Part shown: in pieces, positions 15,017 through 24,219 of the stretch
Numbering within the stretch: the stretch's first letter is position 1
Layout: each line of letters opens with the position of its first letter
Source of the DNA: Marseilla massiliensis
GTDB taxonomy: Bacteria; Bacteroidota; Bacteroidia; Bacteroidales; Bacteroidaceae
Direction of reading: 5' to 3'
DNA length: 56,241 bases
Assembly: GCF_016899955.1 (NCBI RefSeq)
Contig: NZ_JACJJL010000025.1
Span: forward strand, 1-56,241
The notes under the pieces: model-generated
The model's database searches: none
Told to the model about the DNA's origin: nothing
The model's input: the letters and a program-made list of their open reading frames with translations, nothing else
Program-made: the position numbers and the translations under genes

Positions 15017-16465
15017 ATGGACAAGAGAACAATCATAACGGCACTCTGCGCCGTGGCGACGCTCTCGCTCGCGGGATGCTTCGGCGGCAAGGCGTCGATG
15101 GCGTCGGGAGGCGAGGTCACCGGCACGGGCGGCAAGGCCTTCTCGGAGCCTACGCCCTACGGGATGGTGATGATACCGAGGGGCCACCTCAAGATGGGCT
15201 TGGAAAAGGAAGACAGCCTGTGGGGAAAGCAGACTCCCGTAAGGGACATCTCTGTCGAAGGCTTCTGGATGGACGAGAAGGAAATCACCAACTCGCAGTA
15301 CCGCCAGTTCGTGTACTACGTGCGCGACTCCATAATACGCGAACGGCTGGCCGACCCGGCATACGGGGGCGACGAGACATACAAGATAGAGGAAGACGAA
15401 AACGGCGACCCGGTAAAGCCGTACCTCAACTGGAAGAAAGCCATCCCGCGCAAGCCCAACGAAGACGAGCTGAGGGCCATCGAGAGCGTATATACCACCA
15501 ACCCCGTGACCGGCGAGAAGATGCTCGACGCCAGCCAGATGAACTACCGATACGAGATTTACGACTATGCCGAGGCGGCCAAGCGCAAGTACCGCACCGA
15601 CCCGGCGCAGCGTAACCTCAACACCGACGTGCGCGTAAACCCCGACGAGCAGGTGTGGATATCGAAGGACACTGCATACATCGACGACGAGGGAAGGGTG
15701 GTGAGGCAGACCATCAACCGCCCCAGGAGCGGCCCGTGGGACTTCCTCAACACTTACATCGTAAACATTTACCCCGACACCACATGCTGGGTGAACGACT
15801 TCCCCAATGCCGACAACGAGTCGTACATGAGGCTCTACTTCAGCAACCCGGCTTACAACGACTACCCCGTGGTAGGAGTGACGTGGGAACAGGCCAACGC
15901 CTTCTGCGTATGGCGCACAGAGTTCCTGCTCAGGGGCCTGGGGCGCGCCGCACAGTTCGTGCAACGTTACCGCTTGCCCACCGAGGCCGAGTGGGAGTAT
16001 GCCGCCAGGGGGAAGAACCAAGACGAGTTCCCATGGGAAATGGAAAACACCGCGAGCGGCGACGGATGCTTCTTTGCCAACTTCAAGCCCGACAACGGCA
16101 ACTACACCAAAGACGGCAACCTGATAACCAGCAAGACAGGCATCTACCAGGCAAACACCAACGGGCTCTACGACATGGCGGGCAACGTGGCCGAATGGAC
16201 AAGCACCGTCTACACCGAGGCCGGGGTGGAAATGATGAACGACATCAACCCGCAGCTCGAATACAAGGCCGCCCTCGAAGACCCGTACCGCCTGAAGCGC
16301 AAGAGCGTTAGGGGCGGGTCGTGGAAAGACCCCGAGTCTTACATACGCTCGGCATGGCGCTCCTACGAGTACCAAAACCAGCCGCGGTCGTACATCGGGT
16401 TCAGGTGTGTGCGCAGCCTGGCCAATACCACAAGTGAGAAAATCAAAAAATCGAAGAAGAGATGA
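15017..16465 (+). CDS. gldK: GldK/PorK type IX secretion lipoprotein
   Basis: The 482-residue outer-membrane lipoprotein has signal peptide and lipobox TLSLAGC (Cys about 21). The rest is a formylglycine-generating-enzyme/sulfatase-modifying-factor fold: TPYGMVMIPRGHLKMG, WMDEKEITNSQYRQFVYY, PVVGVTWEQANAFCVWR, RLPTEAEWEYAARG, GLYDMAGNVAEWTS, VRGGSW and RSYIGFRCVRS. This pattern is the family hallmark of GldK, which forms a periplasmic ring with GldN. The FGE catalytic cysteines were not checked, and GldK proteins are not known as enzymes. The stop overlaps the gldL ATG by 4 nt. Confidence 0.97.
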   Translation: MDKRTIITALCAVATLSLAGCFGGKASMASGGEVTGTGGKAFSEPTPYGMVMIPRGHLKMGLEKEDSLWGKQTPVRDISVEGFWMDEKEITNSQYRQFVYYVRDSIIRERLADPAYGGDETYKIEEDENGDPVKPYLNWKKAIPRKPNEDELRAIESVYTTNPVTGEKMLDASQMNYRYEIYDYAEAAKRKYRTDPAQRNLNTDVRVNPDEQVWISKDTAYIDDEGRVVRQTINRPRSGPWDFLNTYIVNIYPDTTCWVNDFPNADNESYMRLYFSNPAYNDYPVVGVTWEQANAFCVWRTEFLLRGLGRAAQFVQRYRLPTEAEWEYAARGKNQDEFPWEMENTASGDGCFFANFKPDNGNYTKDGNLITSKTGIYQANTNGLYDMAGNVAEWTSTVYTEAGVEMMNDINPQLEYKAALEDPYRLKRKSVRGGSWKDPESYIRSAWRSYEYQNQPRSYIGFRCVRSLANTTSEKIKKSKKR

Positions 16466-17340
16466 CTGAATACAGCAAGTTCAACATAATCTACCGCCTG
16501 CAGAAGTGGCTCGACAGCGTGCCCGGCCAGACGTTCCTTAATTACGCTTACAGCTGGGGTGCATCCATCGTTATCCTCGGAACGCTCTTCAAGCTCACTC
16601 ACTTGCCCGGCGCAAACATAATGCTCTACATCGGAATGGGCACCGAGGTGATTGTGTTCTTCATCTCGGCCTTCGACCGACCGTTCGACAAGACGGCCGA
16701 CGGAAAGGACTTGCCTACCCACGCTTTCGGCGAAGAAGAAGCCGAGGAGAGCGCTGCCGGCGCTGTCGGGCAGCCTGCCCAGGCGGCCGGTGCCGGCCCC
16801 GTGGTCTACGGTGGCGGCGGTACGGTGATATTGGGCTCGCCGTCCGACGCTGTCGCGGCGGCTTCAGCCGATGGCGCCGCAGCCGCAGAAGGCGCCACCG
16901 AGGGCGCCGTGGCGTCGGTGGCTCAGGGCCCGCAGGGGGCTTCGGTGGCCGTACCGTTGGGCGGCATGGCCTTTGTGCAGCCGCAACCACAGGTCACCCC
17001 CGAGATGGAGGAGGCCGCAAAAGAGATGGAGGAGGCCACCGCCAACTACATCGACGAGCTGCGCAACCTCACGGAGATGCTCGCCAAGGTGTCGGAACAG
17101 AGCCAGCGGCTCACCCGCGACTCCGAGGAGATGGAAAACCTCAACCGCACCCTCACCGGAATATGCAAGGTTTACGAGATGCAACTCAAGGGCGCGAGCG
17201 CACAGATTGGCACCATCGACCAAATCAACGAGCAGTCGCGCCGCATGGCAGAGCAGATAGCCGAGCTCAACGCCATCTACTCGCGCATGATAGAAGCCAT
17301 GACTGTCAACATGAAGGCAGCCGCGCCGCTCAAGGACTGA
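16462..17340 (+). CDS. gldL: GldL/PorL type IX secretion motor protein
   Basis: The 292-residue inner-membrane protein forms, with GldM, the proton-driven motor of type IX secretion. The N-terminal conserved stretch includes QKWLDSVPGQTFLNYAYSWGAS. It is followed by two membrane helices (about 30-50 and 55-75) with the conserved glutamate in GMGTEVIVFF. An Ala/Gly/Val-rich low-complexity linker (about 95-175) precedes a C-terminal coiled coil. The linker looks unusually long and compositionally simple. The start is translationally coupled to gldK (ATGA overlap). Confidence 0.96.
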   Translation: MTEYSKFNIIYRLQKWLDSVPGQTFLNYAYSWGASIVILGTLFKLTHLPGANIMLYIGMGTEVIVFFISAFDRPFDKTADGKDLPTHAFGEEEAEESAAGAVGQPAQAAGAGPVVYGGGGTVILGSPSDAVAAASADGAAAAEGATEGAVASVAQGPQGASVAVPLGGMAFVQPQPQVTPEMEEAAKEMEEATANYIDELRNLTEMLAKVSEQSQRLTRDSEEMENLNRTLTGICKVYEMQLKGASAQIGTIDQINEQSRRMAEQIAELNAIYSRMIEAMTVNMKAAAPLKD

Positions 17341-17430
17341 CGGCCGGCGGCGAGCGTGCCGAGGCATTTTTGTTTACATGGGAGGCCCCTGCCGTGACGC
17401 GGCGGCCGCCCGATTGGAAAATATAACGAT

Positions 17431-18996
17431 ATGGCAATAAAGAAAAGACCTGTTTCCCCGCGCCAGAAGATGATAAACCTTATGTATGTCGTCCTTATGG
17501 CCATGCTCGCCTTGAACGTCTCGACAGAGGTGCTCAACGGCTTTTCCATCGTGGAGGAGAGCCTGAGCCGCACAACGGCCAACTCCGCGAAGGAGAACCA
17601 GGTCATATACGATGATTTCAGCGAGCAGCTCAAGGCCAACCCGGCTAAGGTGAAGGCATGGTTCGACAAGGCCCAGGCCGTCAGGCGCATGAGCGATTCG
17701 CTGTATAACTTTGCTGACGAACTGAAGGTGGCCATAGTGAAAGAGGCCGACGGCGAAGACGGAGATGTGAAGAACATCGTGGGCAAGGAAGACCTCGAGG
17801 CAGCCAACCAAGTGATGCTTGCCCCCGGGCGCGGGCGCGGCCGCAAGCTCTACGACGCCATCAACTCGTTCCGCGAGCGCATCCTGGCCATGGTTACCGA
17901 CCCCACGCAGAAGGCCATCATCAGCAGCAACCTGTCTACCGACGTGCCCCACAACATACAGACCATGGGCAAGAACTGGCAGGAGTACATGTTTGAAGAC
18001 ATGCCCGTGGCCGCGGCCGTCACGCTCTTGTCGAAGCTCCAGAGCGATGTGCGCTACGCAGAGGGCGAAGTTTTGCACACGCTCGTGTCGAACATCGACC
18101 TGAAGGACATACGTGTCAACTCGCTAAATGCCTTCGTTATACCCAACTCGCAGACCATCGTGCGGGGCGACAAGTTCTCGGCTCACATCGTAATGGCCGC
18201 CGTCGATACCACCCAGGTGCCCGAGATATACATCGGCAACCGCAAGATGAACCTCAAGGACGGCCTTTACGAGACGGTATGCTCGCGTACCGGCGACTTC
18301 ACCCTGGCCGGATACATCGAGATGCTCAACGGCAACGGAGAGCGCGTGCGCCGCGATTTCAGCCAGAAATACACCGTTGTCGACCCCAGCGCCACCGTCT
18401 CGGCCGACCTCATGAACATGCTCTATGCCGGCTACAGCAACCCGATAAGCGTCAGCGTGCCCGGTGTGCCGCTCAACAAGGTGACGGCGACGATGACCGG
18501 AGGCACTTTGCAGCCCGTGGGCCCGGGCCGCTACATAGCCCGTCCCACCGCCATCGGCAAGGACGTGACCATCACCGTGTCGTCGACCAATACCGGCCGT
18601 GTGCAGCAGATGGGCCAGTTCACGTTCCGTGTGCGCAAGCTGCCCGACCCGACGGCATACATAGCCATGGCCGACGAGCACGGCAACCCCACGCGATACA
18701 AGGGCGGCGGCCTGCCCAAGGCGAGCCTCATGGCTGCCGACGGCATCGGGGCGGCCATCGACGACGGCATACTCGACATAGGGTTCCGCGTGCTCAGCTT
18801 CGAGACGGTGTTCTTCGACAACATGGGCAACGCCGTGCCCATGGTGAGCGACGGCGACAAGTTCTCCGACAGGCAGAAGACAACGTTCCGCCGCCTGGCC
18901 CGCAACCGCCGGTTCTACATATCGCGCGTCACGGCCGTAGGCCCCGACGGGCTCCAGCGCACGCTGCCCACGTCGATGGAGGTCATTGTAAAGTAA
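17431..18996 (+). CDS. gldM: GldM/PorM type IX secretion motor shaft
   Basis: The 521-residue protein has one N-terminal membrane helix, KMINLMYVVLMAMLALNVSTEVLNGF (about 12-38, conserved hallmark). A large periplasmic part of successive beta domains crosses the periplasm to the GldK/N ring. The C-terminal part contains VSSTNTG and RVRKLPDP segments typical of the D3/D4 domains. It lies 90 nt after gldL, the longest gap inside the operon, but no separate promoter is visible. Confidence 0.97.
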   Translation: MAIKKRPVSPRQKMINLMYVVLMAMLALNVSTEVLNGFSIVEESLSRTTANSAKENQVIYDDFSEQLKANPAKVKAWFDKAQAVRRMSDSLYNFADELKVAIVKEADGEDGDVKNIVGKEDLEAANQVMLAPGRGRGRKLYDAINSFRERILAMVTDPTQKAIISSNLSTDVPHNIQTMGKNWQEYMFEDMPVAAAVTLLSKLQSDVRYAEGEVLHTLVSNIDLKDIRVNSLNAFVIPNSQTIVRGDKFSAHIVMAAVDTTQVPEIYIGNRKMNLKDGLYETVCSRTGDFTLAGYIEMLNGNGERVRRDFSQKYTVVDPSATVSADLMNMLYAGYSNPISVSVPGVPLNKVTATMTGGTLQPVGPGRYIARPTAIGKDVTITVSSTNTGRVQQMGQFTFRVRKLPDPTAYIAMADEHGNPTRYKGGGLPKASLMAADGIGAAIDDGILDIGFRVLSFETVFFDNMGNAVPMVSDGDKFSDRQKTTFRRLARNRRFYISRVTAVGPDGLQRTLPTSMEVIVK

Positions 18997-19021
18997 AACC
19001 AGACATAAAGCCTTTTAAGAT

Positions 19022-20053
19022 ATGAAACGACTGTTGTTCATTACAATCATAGCGCTTGCCGCGGGGGCGGCATCGGCACAACCCAAGATGAGGCGCAGCC
19101 AGGCTGCCGCCAAGCAGGCCCAGCAGGCCTCGGGGCAGATGACAAGGCGTGCACAGCTGATGTTCCCCACAACAATCGACATGCCCGAGGACGTGGTGTG
19201 GCGGCGCGACATCTACCGCGAGATAGACCTCATGAAAGATGCCAACGCAGGCCTGTATTACCCCGTGGAGCCCATAGGCAGGCAGCTGAACCTGTTTACC
19301 TACGTGTTTAAGCTGGCACTCAACGGCTACATACCCGTCTACGAATACAGGCTCGACGGCAACGAGGCGTTCACCGACTCGGCCAAGGTGCAGATGAAGA
19401 CCGTGCTCGACAATTACCACATATTCTACGAAGAGAGCAACGGCAAGGTAAGGGTTGACAACAGCGACATACCGTCGGCCGAGGTAAAGTCGTACTACCT
19501 GAAGGAGAGCGCCTATTTCGATCAGGCCAACTCGTCGTTCCACCGCAAGGTGATAGCCATCTGCCCGGTGATGACCCGCGACGACGATTTCGGCGGGGAA
19601 CCGTCGAAGTATCCGCTGTTCTGGGTGAAGTATTCCGACCTCGAGCCGTTCCTCAGCCGCCAGGAGGTGATGACCAGCAACCTAAACAACGCCGCCACGA
19701 TGAGCATGGCCGACTATTTCACGCTCAATCGCTACGAGGGCAGCATCTACAAGACCAACAACATGCTCGGGCGCACGCTCGCCCAGTACTGCACCACCGA
19801 CTCTGCGCTCACCAAGGAGCAGAGGCGCATAGAGGCCGAGCTGGCCAAGTTTGAGCAGAACATATTCGGCGACCAGGAGCGCAAAGACTCGCTCGACAGC
19901 ATAGCCAAGAACGACCCGAAGGCTGTCAAGGCAGCCAAGAAGGCAGAGAAGAAGCGCAACCGCCGTTCGCGCCGCTCGTCGGTCGGCTCGTCGACGCCTG
20001 TGTCGTCGGGTTCGTCGGCCCCGCGCGTCACCGTGCGCCGCCAGCGCCACTGA
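19022..20053 (+). CDS. gldN: GldN/PorN type IX secretion ring protein
   Basis: The 343-residue periplasmic protein has a signal peptide (MKRLLFITIIALAAGAASA-Q). The conserved core VVWRRDIYREIDLMKDANAGLYYP (about 60-82), then LFTYVFKLALNGYIPVYEY and VKSYYLKESAYFDQ, is typical of GldN, which binds GldK. The last 60 residues are a Lys/Arg/Ser-rich tail of low complexity that may be disordered. It follows gldM by 25 nt. Confidence 0.96.
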   Translation: MKRLLFITIIALAAGAASAQPKMRRSQAAAKQAQQASGQMTRRAQLMFPTTIDMPEDVVWRRDIYREIDLMKDANAGLYYPVEPIGRQLNLFTYVFKLALNGYIPVYEYRLDGNEAFTDSAKVQMKTVLDNYHIFYEESNGKVRVDNSDIPSAEVKSYYLKESAYFDQANSSFHRKVIAICPVMTRDDDFGGEPSKYPLFWVKYSDLEPFLSRQEVMTSNLNNAATMSMADYFTLNRYEGSIYKTNNMLGRTLAQYCTTDSALTKEQRRIEAELAKFEQNIFGDQERKDSLDSIAKNDPKAVKAAKKAEKKRNRRSRRSSVGSSTPVSSGSSAPRVTVRRQRH

Positions 20054-20166
20054 CGGCACGTGGCTGTGGCCGGCCCGCCGGCCGCGCTTGCCGGCGGTCG
20101 GCTTGTGTCGGTCGCAATGCCGCGGTGCAGCCGTAGCCTACTATTATCAATCAAACAATAACAATT

Positions 20167-20784
20167 ATGAAGAGAGTTTTTACAGCCATTCTTTTCGTCG
20201 TGGCTCTCATGACGGCCACGGCCACCCAGGCACAGATTAAGTTCGGACTAAAGGGCGGACTCAACGTGACCAACATGAGTTTCAGCACCGACGTGATTGA
20301 CAAGTCAAACCAGACGGGATTCTTCGTAGGCCCGACGGTAAAGTTCACCCTGCCGCTGGTGGGACTGGGCATCGATGCCGCCGCCCTGTATGACCAGCGC
20401 GACGCCAAGGTGGGCGACGAAGGCGACGAGCTTACGCTGAAGCAGCGCGCGATAAACATTCCCATCAACCTGCGCTACAACATCGGGCTGGGCAGCATGG
20501 CCGGCATTTACCTTGCTGCAGGTCCGCAGTTCGGCTTCAACATCGGCGACAAGACGTTCTCGTTTGACGATGGAATCAATTACGACATGAGCAAGACCAA
20601 CTTCAGCATCAACGTCGGTGCGGGCGTGTCGCTCATCCAGCACCTCGAAATTGGCTTCACCTACAACATTGCCTGCGGCAAGACGGGTGAGGTGAACGTG
20701 CTGGACGTGGTCGACAACACCTGGAACCAGGTTACCAAAGGCCGTGCCAACGCATGGCAGGTGTCGGCAGCCTACTATTTCTGA
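20167..20784 (+). CDS. PorT-like outer-membrane beta-barrel protein
   Basis: The 205-residue protein has a signal peptide (ending ATATQA-Q) and starts its barrel with IKFGLKGGLNVTNM, the common opening of the outer-membrane beta-barrel (PorT/OMP_b-brl) family. The strands alternate, and the chain ends with WQVSAAYYF, a terminal aromatic suited to barrel assembly. It follows gldN by 113 nt on the same strand. Whether it is the functional PorT of the secretion system or a general small barrel cannot be decided from sequence. Confidence 0.8.
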   Translation: MKRVFTAILFVVALMTATATQAQIKFGLKGGLNVTNMSFSTDVIDKSNQTGFFVGPTVKFTLPLVGLGIDAAALYDQRDAKVGDEGDELTLKQRAINIPINLRYNIGLGSMAGIYLAAGPQFGFNIGDKTFSFDDGINYDMSKTNFSINVGAGVSLIQHLEIGFTYNIACGKTGEVNVLDVVDNTWNQVTKGRANAWQVSAAYYF

Positions 20785-20933
20785 TGGCCCTGCAGCGATG
20801 GCCAATGTAGCGGGTTGGGCAACCGCGCCCGTTGCTTCAGTGCAATGGTTTGTGCCCTCCTTCCACCTCGTTGCCTATGCCTGCCTAAATGGCTGAGGCC
20901 GAGGCTGTTGGCCGCCAGTGCCATTCCATACGG

Positions 20934-20999
20934 CAAAACAGGCCGTCTTGCATTGCAAGACGGCCTGTTTCGCATTGTGAAACGACCCGTTTCGCATGG
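20934..20999. repeat. 22-bp-period GGCC array 4 (3 units) with a 35-bp perfect palindrome
   Basis: Units start at 20934, 20956 and 20978. The first two form a perfect palindrome at 20936-20970 (17-base arms around one central base), because the second unit is inverted relative to the first around AAACAGGCCGTCTTGCA. As RNA this would be a strong hairpin ending in UUU, so it may also terminate the gldN/barrel transcript. Confidence 0.78.
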
Positions 21000-21442
21000 C
21001 CGCATGGCTGGCGGCCTGTCACCGGTCGGCTTAGGGCATGGGCCGTCAGGCCCAACTGCATGATCATGCAGCCGCCAAGCCACTCCCCGTTTCAGCGCTC
21101 ACAGGCCTCGGCCACCGCCTGGAGCGTGGCGCGTTGGGCCACGGCCGTGGGTTAGTTGCTGCGGCTGCACGATGCCTAATGCTTTGTATGGCATGGCCAC
21201 CGATGGCCTGCGAGGCAGCGAAACAGTGGTCTCTGTGTTTGCATTTGGCTTTGCAGCCACATCCCTCCTCACCTTGCAGCCTTGTTGCCGCCTTGCCTCG
21301 GCTGGCCACGCTGGGCCTTATGCAGAGGCTGCAACCGGTGTGCGCGTTAAGGCGTGTGCATTTGCTTTTGTGGAAAACGCCCTGTCTGATGGGGCATCGG
21401 CTGCGTCAAGAAGCCTCCGGCAGCCAGCCGGCCGGTTTTTGC
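21000..21442. other. gene-poor gap
   Basis: I see no supported gene between the fourth 22-bp array and the small lipoprotein. The open frames here are low-complexity and lack start signals. Confidence 0.45.
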
Positions 21443-21601
21443 CTACCTGCCGCCGCCCCCTCCGGGCGATGCCCCCGTGCGGGCGTCGGTCTGCGTCTGT
21501 GTGTTGCTGCTGCTGTCGCTGTTGCCCGTTGCCGTCTTGCACCCTGCCGTGAGCAGGGCTGCCGCCAGCAGGGCGCATGCCGTCTTTGTGGTTGGTCTCA
21601 T
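21443..21601 (-). CDS. very small lipoprotein (52 residues)
   Basis: Residues 1-20 form a lipoprotein signal (positive MRPTTK, hydrophobic ALLAAALLTAG), with Cys21 in the lipobox LTAGC. The mature peptide of 32 residues is Ser/Thr/Gln/Gly-rich and ends in a glycine run. The ATG at 21601 is chosen because a full promoter lies just upstream, with TTTG 19 nt ahead of TATCTTTG. That leaves a leader of only about 20 nt. A longer upstream frame exists but lacks any signal. It is divergent from the DUF4421 gene. It may be a small entericidin-like or family-specific lipoprotein; no relative is recognised. Confidence 0.65.
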   Translation of the reverse strand: MRPTTKTACALLAAALLTAGCKTATGNSDSSSNTQTQTDARTGASPGGGGGR

Positions 21602-21626
21602 TGTCGTCGTGTGTTGATGATGGCTG

Positions 21627-21657
21627 CAAAGATAGCAAAAACGCCCGACAGTGCAAA
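21627..21657 (-). promoter_or_regulatory. promoter of the small lipoprotein gene
   Basis: On the minus strand, TTTG (21657-21654) and TATCTTTG (21634-21627) are separated by 19 nt, matching the Bacteroidota consensus exactly. Confidence 0.8.
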
Positions 21658-21679
21658 ATAATCGGGCCGCCCTTGCGTT

Positions 21680-22720
21680 ATGAAAAGTATGAGGACAATA
21701 GCTTTGGCCGTATTGGCAGTGCTGTGCGTCGCCCCTGTGCGCGCGTCGGTGGCTGCCGACACCCTTGGCCGCGACGGCGGCCTGCCCGTGCGTGTGGCGC
21801 GAGTCAGGCATGCCATCGACAGCATGCTCAACCGCCGCGACACGCGCGACAGCGCGCGCGTGGACACCACCTACCTGCGCCGTGCGCCAGAGCGGTTGAG
21901 GCTAAAGGTGCGCATCAACTGTTCGGGCTCCGACATCGACACCCGTGGCGTGTACGGCGGCGCTCCCTACGAGGCCAGGCTCGAGGCCAAGCTGAGAACA
22001 ACCCTGAGCTTCGGCGCCTCATACCGCGGCCTGTCGGTGGGCGTGGCGCTCAACCCGGCCAAGCTTACGGGCGAAGACAGAGACTACGAGCTGATCCTCA
22101 ACGCCTACGGCAACCGTTGTGGTGCCGACGTCATACTGCAGTCGTCGAAGACATACGAGGGTACGCTCGGCGGCGGGGTGGGCGACCGCGACGTGCCTGT
22201 GGGCAGCGTCAGCCAAGACATGCTGACGGTAAACGCATATTATGTGTTCAGCGGGCGGCGCTTCTCGTTTCCCGCCGCGTTCACCCAGTCGTGGCTGCAA
22301 CTGCGCAGCAGCGGCAGCTTCATGCTCGGGCTTACCCTCATGGGCGGCCGCCTCAAGTCGGCCCAGGGTGCCGACGGGCTGTCGGGCGAGCGCACGCTGG
22401 GCATCATCTGTGCCGGCATAGGCGCGGGCTACGGCTACAACTGGGTGGTGGGAGGCAAGTGGTTGCTGCACCTCTCGACGCTGCCCGAGCTCGTGGTGTT
22501 CAGCCGCAGCCGCCTCACCACGCCCGGCGGCCGCGAGAAGATGCCCTACCGGTTTCCCAACGTCATAGCCGTGGGGCGCATGGCCGTGGTGCGCCACTTC
22601 GACAGATACTTCGTTGGCATGACCGCCGTGGTCAACACCTCACACCTGGGCGACAGCCGCCAGTTGTCGGTTGGCAACACCAAGTGGCGCGCCCGCATGT
22701 TCGTAGGCGTAAAGCTATAG
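21680..22720 (+). CDS. DUF4421 family outer-membrane protein
   Basis: The 346-residue protein has a signal peptide (MKSMRTIALAVLAVLCVAPVRA). It then has a segment RLRLKVRINCSGSDIDTRGV (about 73-92) and a barrel-like pattern with FGASYRGLSVGVALNPAKL and YVFSGRRFSFPAAFTQSWLQLRSSGSFMLG. It ends RARMFVGVKL. This fits DUF4421, a Bacteroidota family of unknown function predicted to be an outer-membrane barrel. The gene stops ten bases before the second palindromic element and is convergent with the metallophosphoesterase gene. Confidence 0.75.
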   Translation: MKSMRTIALAVLAVLCVAPVRASVAADTLGRDGGLPVRVARVRHAIDSMLNRRDTRDSARVDTTYLRRAPERLRLKVRINCSGSDIDTRGVYGGAPYEARLEAKLRTTLSFGASYRGLSVGVALNPAKLTGEDRDYELILNAYGNRCGADVILQSSKTYEGTLGGGVGDRDVPVGSVSQDMLTVNAYYVFSGRRFSFPAAFTQSWLQLRSSGSFMLGLTLMGGRLKSAQGADGLSGERTLGIICAGIGAGYGYNWVVGGKWLLHLSTLPELVVFSRSRLTTPGGREKMPYRFPNVIAVGRMAVVRHFDRYFVGMTAVVNTSHLGDSRQLSVGNTKWRARMFVGVKL

Positions 22721-22729
22721 CCTCTTTTG

Positions 22730-23139
22730 GGCTCACTGGATAAATCCAGGGGGCTTTTGGGGAGTTAAGGAGTTAGGGGGAGTAAAGGAGTTAAGACAAT
22801 AGTTTTTGTGTATTTTGGAGTTAGAGGAAGGTAGAAGGAGTTACAAGAAGTTAGAGGACAATAGTTTAGGGTATATTTAGGAGTTAGGAAGTTAAGGGGA
22901 GTAAAGGAGTTAAGGCAATGGTTCTTCTTGCGGGATTTTTGGAGTTATATGGAGTTAGAGGACAACTGTCTGCACTTCTGTCTCCTGCCTCCTGTCTCCA
23001 AAATATCCACTAAACCATTGTCTTAACTCCTTTACTCCCCTTAACTCCTTAACTCCTAAAACAATTCATTGAATAATGCCATTGTCCTATAACTCCCTAA
23101 CTCCATGTACGTTTAAGCCCCCTGTGTTTATCGGGTGGC
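22730..23139. repeat. palindromic GGAGTTA-repeat element, copy B
   Basis: The ends at 22739-22756 and 23115-23132 are imperfect inverted repeats nearly identical to those of copy A at 2385-2742. The inner arms 22761-22805 and 23012-23056 are inverted copies (43 of 45). A further left-arm copy lies at 22878-22923, so this copy is expanded by an internal duplication. It fills the space between two convergent genes. Its right end contains the stop codon of the metallophosphoesterase gene. No open frame inside is credible. Confidence 0.82.
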
Positions 23140-24219
23140 CCTCTTTATAGTTGCCACAACATATTCCGAGCGAGTGCCTATGCGGAACTTGCCGCCCCAT
23201 ATACCCATGCCCGAGCTCACATAGTAGCGCGTGCCGCCCCTTTGCCATTGTCCGAAGGAGCATTCGTAGACGGCGTCGGTTATCCACGATATGGGCCACA
23301 GCTGGCCGCGGTGCGTGTGGCCGCTGAGCTGGAAGTCGGCTCCGGCCCTCTCGGTGCGCTCCAGGTGGTATGGCTGGTGGTCTACTACGATGGTAAACTT
23401 GCTGCTGTCGGCCATGCCCATGAGCTGGGCCACACTCTTGCGCCGCGGGTTCGAGCGGTCGTCGCGCCCTATCACGCACAGTCCGCCCACCGTTGCCACG
23501 CTGTCGCGCAGCAGCGTTATGCCGGCCTCGGCCATGAACCTCTCGGCCTCGGCCATCCCCCCTATGTACTCGTGGTTGCCCGGGCTGGCCAGCACCGGGG
23601 AGTTGAGACGCCTCAGCTCGTCGGCCATGCCTTCCTCTTCGAGCGGCCTCAGGCTTCCGTCCACGATGTCGCCGGCGATGAGTATCAGGTCGGGGCGCTC
23701 GGCGTTTACCATGTCCACCCACCGGGCCAGTTCCTTTCGCCGGTTGTGGTAGCCCAGGTGCAGGTCGCTCATCATCACCACCTTCATGTCGCGGCCTATG
23801 TCCTTGGCCGTGGCAAGCTCCAGCGGCTGCCTCACCTTGTGCCTGTAGTTGAAGTAGCCGTAGGTGAACGTTACGGCCATCAGCGCCAGCAGGGCGGCTG
23901 CTGTGTAGCCGTTGGCGTGCAGCCACGACCTCGGCACCACGTGGGCCAGCCTGCCGATGTCGAGCAGCAGGAACGCCATCACGGTGTAGAGCAGTATGAA
24001 TATCGAAGAGTTGCCTGTCTCATAGCATGCCGAGGCCAGTCCGAGCGGCAGCCTGTCGATGAGCCGCGAGAAGTTGAGAAACAGGGTGAGGAAGGCCAGG
24101 GTGCACATTGCCACTATAGCCCCGCGCCATGGTGCCCCGAACGGCAGCAGGCACCAGATGTGCCACAGGGCGTATGCCAGCCCGGCCAGTGGCAGCACGA
24201 AAAAGATAATTATCCACAT
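23128..24219 (-). CDS. membrane metallophosphoesterase
   Basis: The 363-residue protein has four predicted membrane helices in residues 1-130 (MWIIIFFVLPLAGLAYALW and following). A calcineurin-like phosphoesterase domain follows, with DLHLGYH (about 150), AGDIVDG (about 182), GNHEYIGG (about 216), VVDHQPYHLE (about 280) and SGHTHRGQ (about 300), all metal-binding motifs intact. It resembles the YaeI/YkuE group; the substrate is unknown. Its last few codons and stop lie inside the terminal repeat of element B, so the element may have supplied the present C-terminus. Confidence 0.92.
   Translation of the reverse strand: MWIIIFFVLPLAGLAYALWHIWCLLPFGAPWRGAIVAMCTLAFLTLFLNFSRLIDRLPLGLASACYETGNSSIFILLYTVMAFLLLDIGRLAHVVPRSWLHANGYTAAALLALMAVTFTYGYFNYRHKVRQPLELATAKDIGRDMKVVMMSDLHLGYHNRRKELARWVDMVNAERPDLILIAGDIVDGSLRPLEEEGMADELRRLNSPVLASPGNHEYIGGMAEAERFMAEAGITLLRDSVATVGGLCVIGRDDRSNPRRKSVAQLMGMADSSKFTIVVDHQPYHLERTERAGADFQLSGHTHRGQLWPISWITDAVYECSFGQWQRGGTRYYVSSGMGIWGGKFRIGTRSEYVVATIKRATR

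Noticed and set aside
14945..16375. 476-codon minus-strand frame opposite gldK
   Set aside because: It is a shadow of gldK, with no start signal or domain.
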